This document shows, piece after piece, positions 62,988 through 64,000 of a stretch of DNA of 64,000 nucleotides. The notes beneath the pieces are model-generated. The model was not told the DNA's origin. It did not search any database and saw only the letters and a list, made by a program, of their open reading frames with translations. A program made the translations under genes and the position numbers. Source of the DNA: Mycobacterium sp. Z3061 (GTDB lineage: Bacteria; Actinomycetota; Actinomycetes; Mycobacteriales; Mycobacteriaceae); NCBI RefSeq assembly GCF_031583025.1, contig NZ_CP134062.1, forward strand, positions 6,359,234-6,423,233. Direction: 5' to 3'. Each line of letters starts with the position of its first letter. Position 1 is the first letter of the stretch.

Positions 62988-62999
62988 GAAACCGAACAT

Positions 63000-63998
63000 A
63001 TGACAACCGCGCCTTACCTACCGGACACCGCCGACCGATCGCAGGAGGGTCGCCCGCCGGAGGCGGTCCGGTACGCGAAGTTCCACACCTCGGACTCCGA
63101 GACGGCCAAACGCTTTTTCGCCGAGGCCTACCAACCGGGCTGGCGGACCACCAGCCTGCCCGGTGGCTCGTCGGTCACCCATCAGCGCTTCGAGTCCGAA
63201 CCCGTCACCATCGACGAGGTGCTGGTCGAAGGCCGCGTGGGCTGCGAAATCCGGGCCACCGACGCTGTGGTGGTCATCCACCCGCGCGCGGGCTCGCTGA
63301 CGCTGGCCGGCGACCCCGGCACCAGGATGGATACCCCGGTGATCGCCGCCGACGGTCTACCATGCGCCATTCAGGCGAACACGGCGCGCTTTCACGTCGT
63401 GCGGATGGATCTGCGGCACTTGACCCAGGTCGCGGCGGAGAAGACCGGACCGCTGCCCCAGAACATCCGCTTCGCCAGCTGCCGCCCCCGCTCGATGTCG
63501 GTCGCCCGCACGTGGACCCAGGCGCTGGACTACGTCATCGCCAGCCTGTCCTACGCCGAAACCGCTCAGCAGCCACTGGTCGTCAACGCGGCAGGCAACC
63601 TGCTCGGCGCCGCGTTGCTGGAGTGTTTCCCCTCCAACATGAACGACGGCCAGGACCTGCTGCGGAACCCTGCGGTGCCACCGACGTTGAAGGGCGCGAT
63701 CTCGTTCATTCACCGCCACGCCGGGGACGGCATCGGGGTCAATGACGTCGCCGACGCACTGCGCATGACGTCCCGCGCGGTTCAGTACCTGTTCCGGCAG
63801 CATCTGGACACCACGCCCACCGAGTATCTGCGCCGCGTGCGCCTGCACCGCGCCCATCAGGAGCTGATCAACAGCGACCGGTCCACCACCACCGTCAGCG
63901 AAGTGGCCCACCGGTGGAGCTTCGCCCACACCGGCCGGTTCGCGGCGCTGTATCGCAAGACCTACGGCCAGAGCCCGCACGCCACGCTTCAGCAGTAA
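63000..63998 (+). CDS. AraC family transcriptional regulator
   Basis: This 332-residue regulator has an AraC-binding-like N-terminal domain and a C-terminal double helix-turn-helix (GVNDVADALRMTSRAVQYLFRQHL, quoted in part; TTTVSEVAHRWSFAHTGRFAALYRKTYGQSP in two pieces). Residues of the AraC signature (PTEYLRRVRLHRAHQEL) are intact. It lies downstream of the GT4 gene and may regulate it or the surrounding stress genes; effector unknown. The gene is complete, ending just before the window edge. Confidence 0.9.
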   Translation: MTTAPYLPDTADRSQEGRPPEAVRYAKFHTSDSETAKRFFAEAYQPGWRTTSLPGGSSVTHQRFESEPVTIDEVLVEGRVGCEIRATDAVVVIHPRAGSLTLAGDPGTRMDTPVIAADGLPCAIQANTARFHVVRMDLRHLTQVAAEKTGPLPQNIRFASCRPRSMSVARTWTQALDYVIASLSYAETAQQPLVVNAAGNLLGAALLECFPSNMNDGQDLLRNPAVPPTLKGAISFIHRHAGDGIGVNDVADALRMTSRAVQYLFRQHLDTTPTEYLRRVRLHRAHQELINSDRSTTTVSEVAHRWSFAHTGRFAALYRKTYGQSPHATLQQ

Positions 63999-64000
63999 CT

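Overview
The window is chromosomal DNA of a slow-growing Mycobacterium, probably a non-tuberculous species from the PE_PGRS-rich lineages (kansasii/marinum/gordonae side). The reasons are very high GC, three PE_PGRS genes and two other PE proteins, and a gene order that follows M. tuberculosis Rv3644c to Rv3685c almost without a break. Species is an inference; no rRNA or marker gene is present.

Layout. 0-3 kb is accessory: the tail of an unidentified gene, a PE_PGRS gene, a crotonase, and a PE protein whose C-terminal domain carries an HExxH metallopeptidase motif. 3-12.8 kb is core: tRNA-Thr(CGU), DNA polymerase III delta', the membrane adenylate cyclase Rv3645, topA, Rv3647c, cspA and the SftH/MrfA-type helicase. 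12.8-19 kb is a PE/PE_PGRS block. The last PE_PGRS gene in it is broken by 19 bases identical to an Illumina adapter end, which is an assembly artefact. 19-27 kb holds the triple-sensor protein Rv3651, the Flp/Tad pilus operon (Rv3654c-Rv3660c), the 6C small RNA, the HAD phosphatase Rv3661, an Ms1/MTS2823-type small RNA and a degenerate Fic-fold protein. 27-33 kb is the dppABCD operon led by a DUF4232 protein, divergent from acs. 34-51.4 kb is core again: a secreted serine protease, a holin-X-like protein, ephE, marP, a NUDIX hydrolase, a thioredoxin-like protein, nth, crp, a metallo-beta-lactamase, RidA, two ArsA-like ATPases, whiB4, ponA2, a metallophosphoesterase, a cysteine synthase-like enzyme and tRNA-Pro(CGG). 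Between the second ArsA-like ATPase and whiB4 lies a duplicated intergenic element of about 165 bp.

51.5-64 kb, beyond tRNA-Pro, departs from the M. tuberculosis order after a cyp137-like P450. It contains many small stress-type proteins (DUF6131, DUF4193, CsbD, a SAP/Rho-N-like peptide, acidic peptides), an isochorismatase-type hydrolase, and a tightly coupled five-gene cluster: family-2 glycosyltransferase, acyl-CoA dehydrogenase-like protein, PIG-L deacetylase, SAM methyltransferase and EEP-fold hydrolase. It also holds a nucleotidyltransferase-fold gene, a STAS-HATPase fusion flanked by remnants of a CheB/CheR-type protein, a GT4 glycosyltransferase and an AraC regulator. Several genes here share sequences resembling SigF promoters (GTTT-N15-GGG), which suggests a stress-controlled module.

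How the genes connect: the cAMP axis (Rv3645 cyclase, Rv3651 sensor, CRP), cell-wall and acid or redox defence (ponA2, marP, whiB4, ArsA-like ATPases), DNA maintenance (holB, topA, sftH, nth) and peptide/acetate uptake (dpp, acs) are the core functions. Eleven genes start 6-7 bases after a TANNNT box, so leaderless translation is common here.
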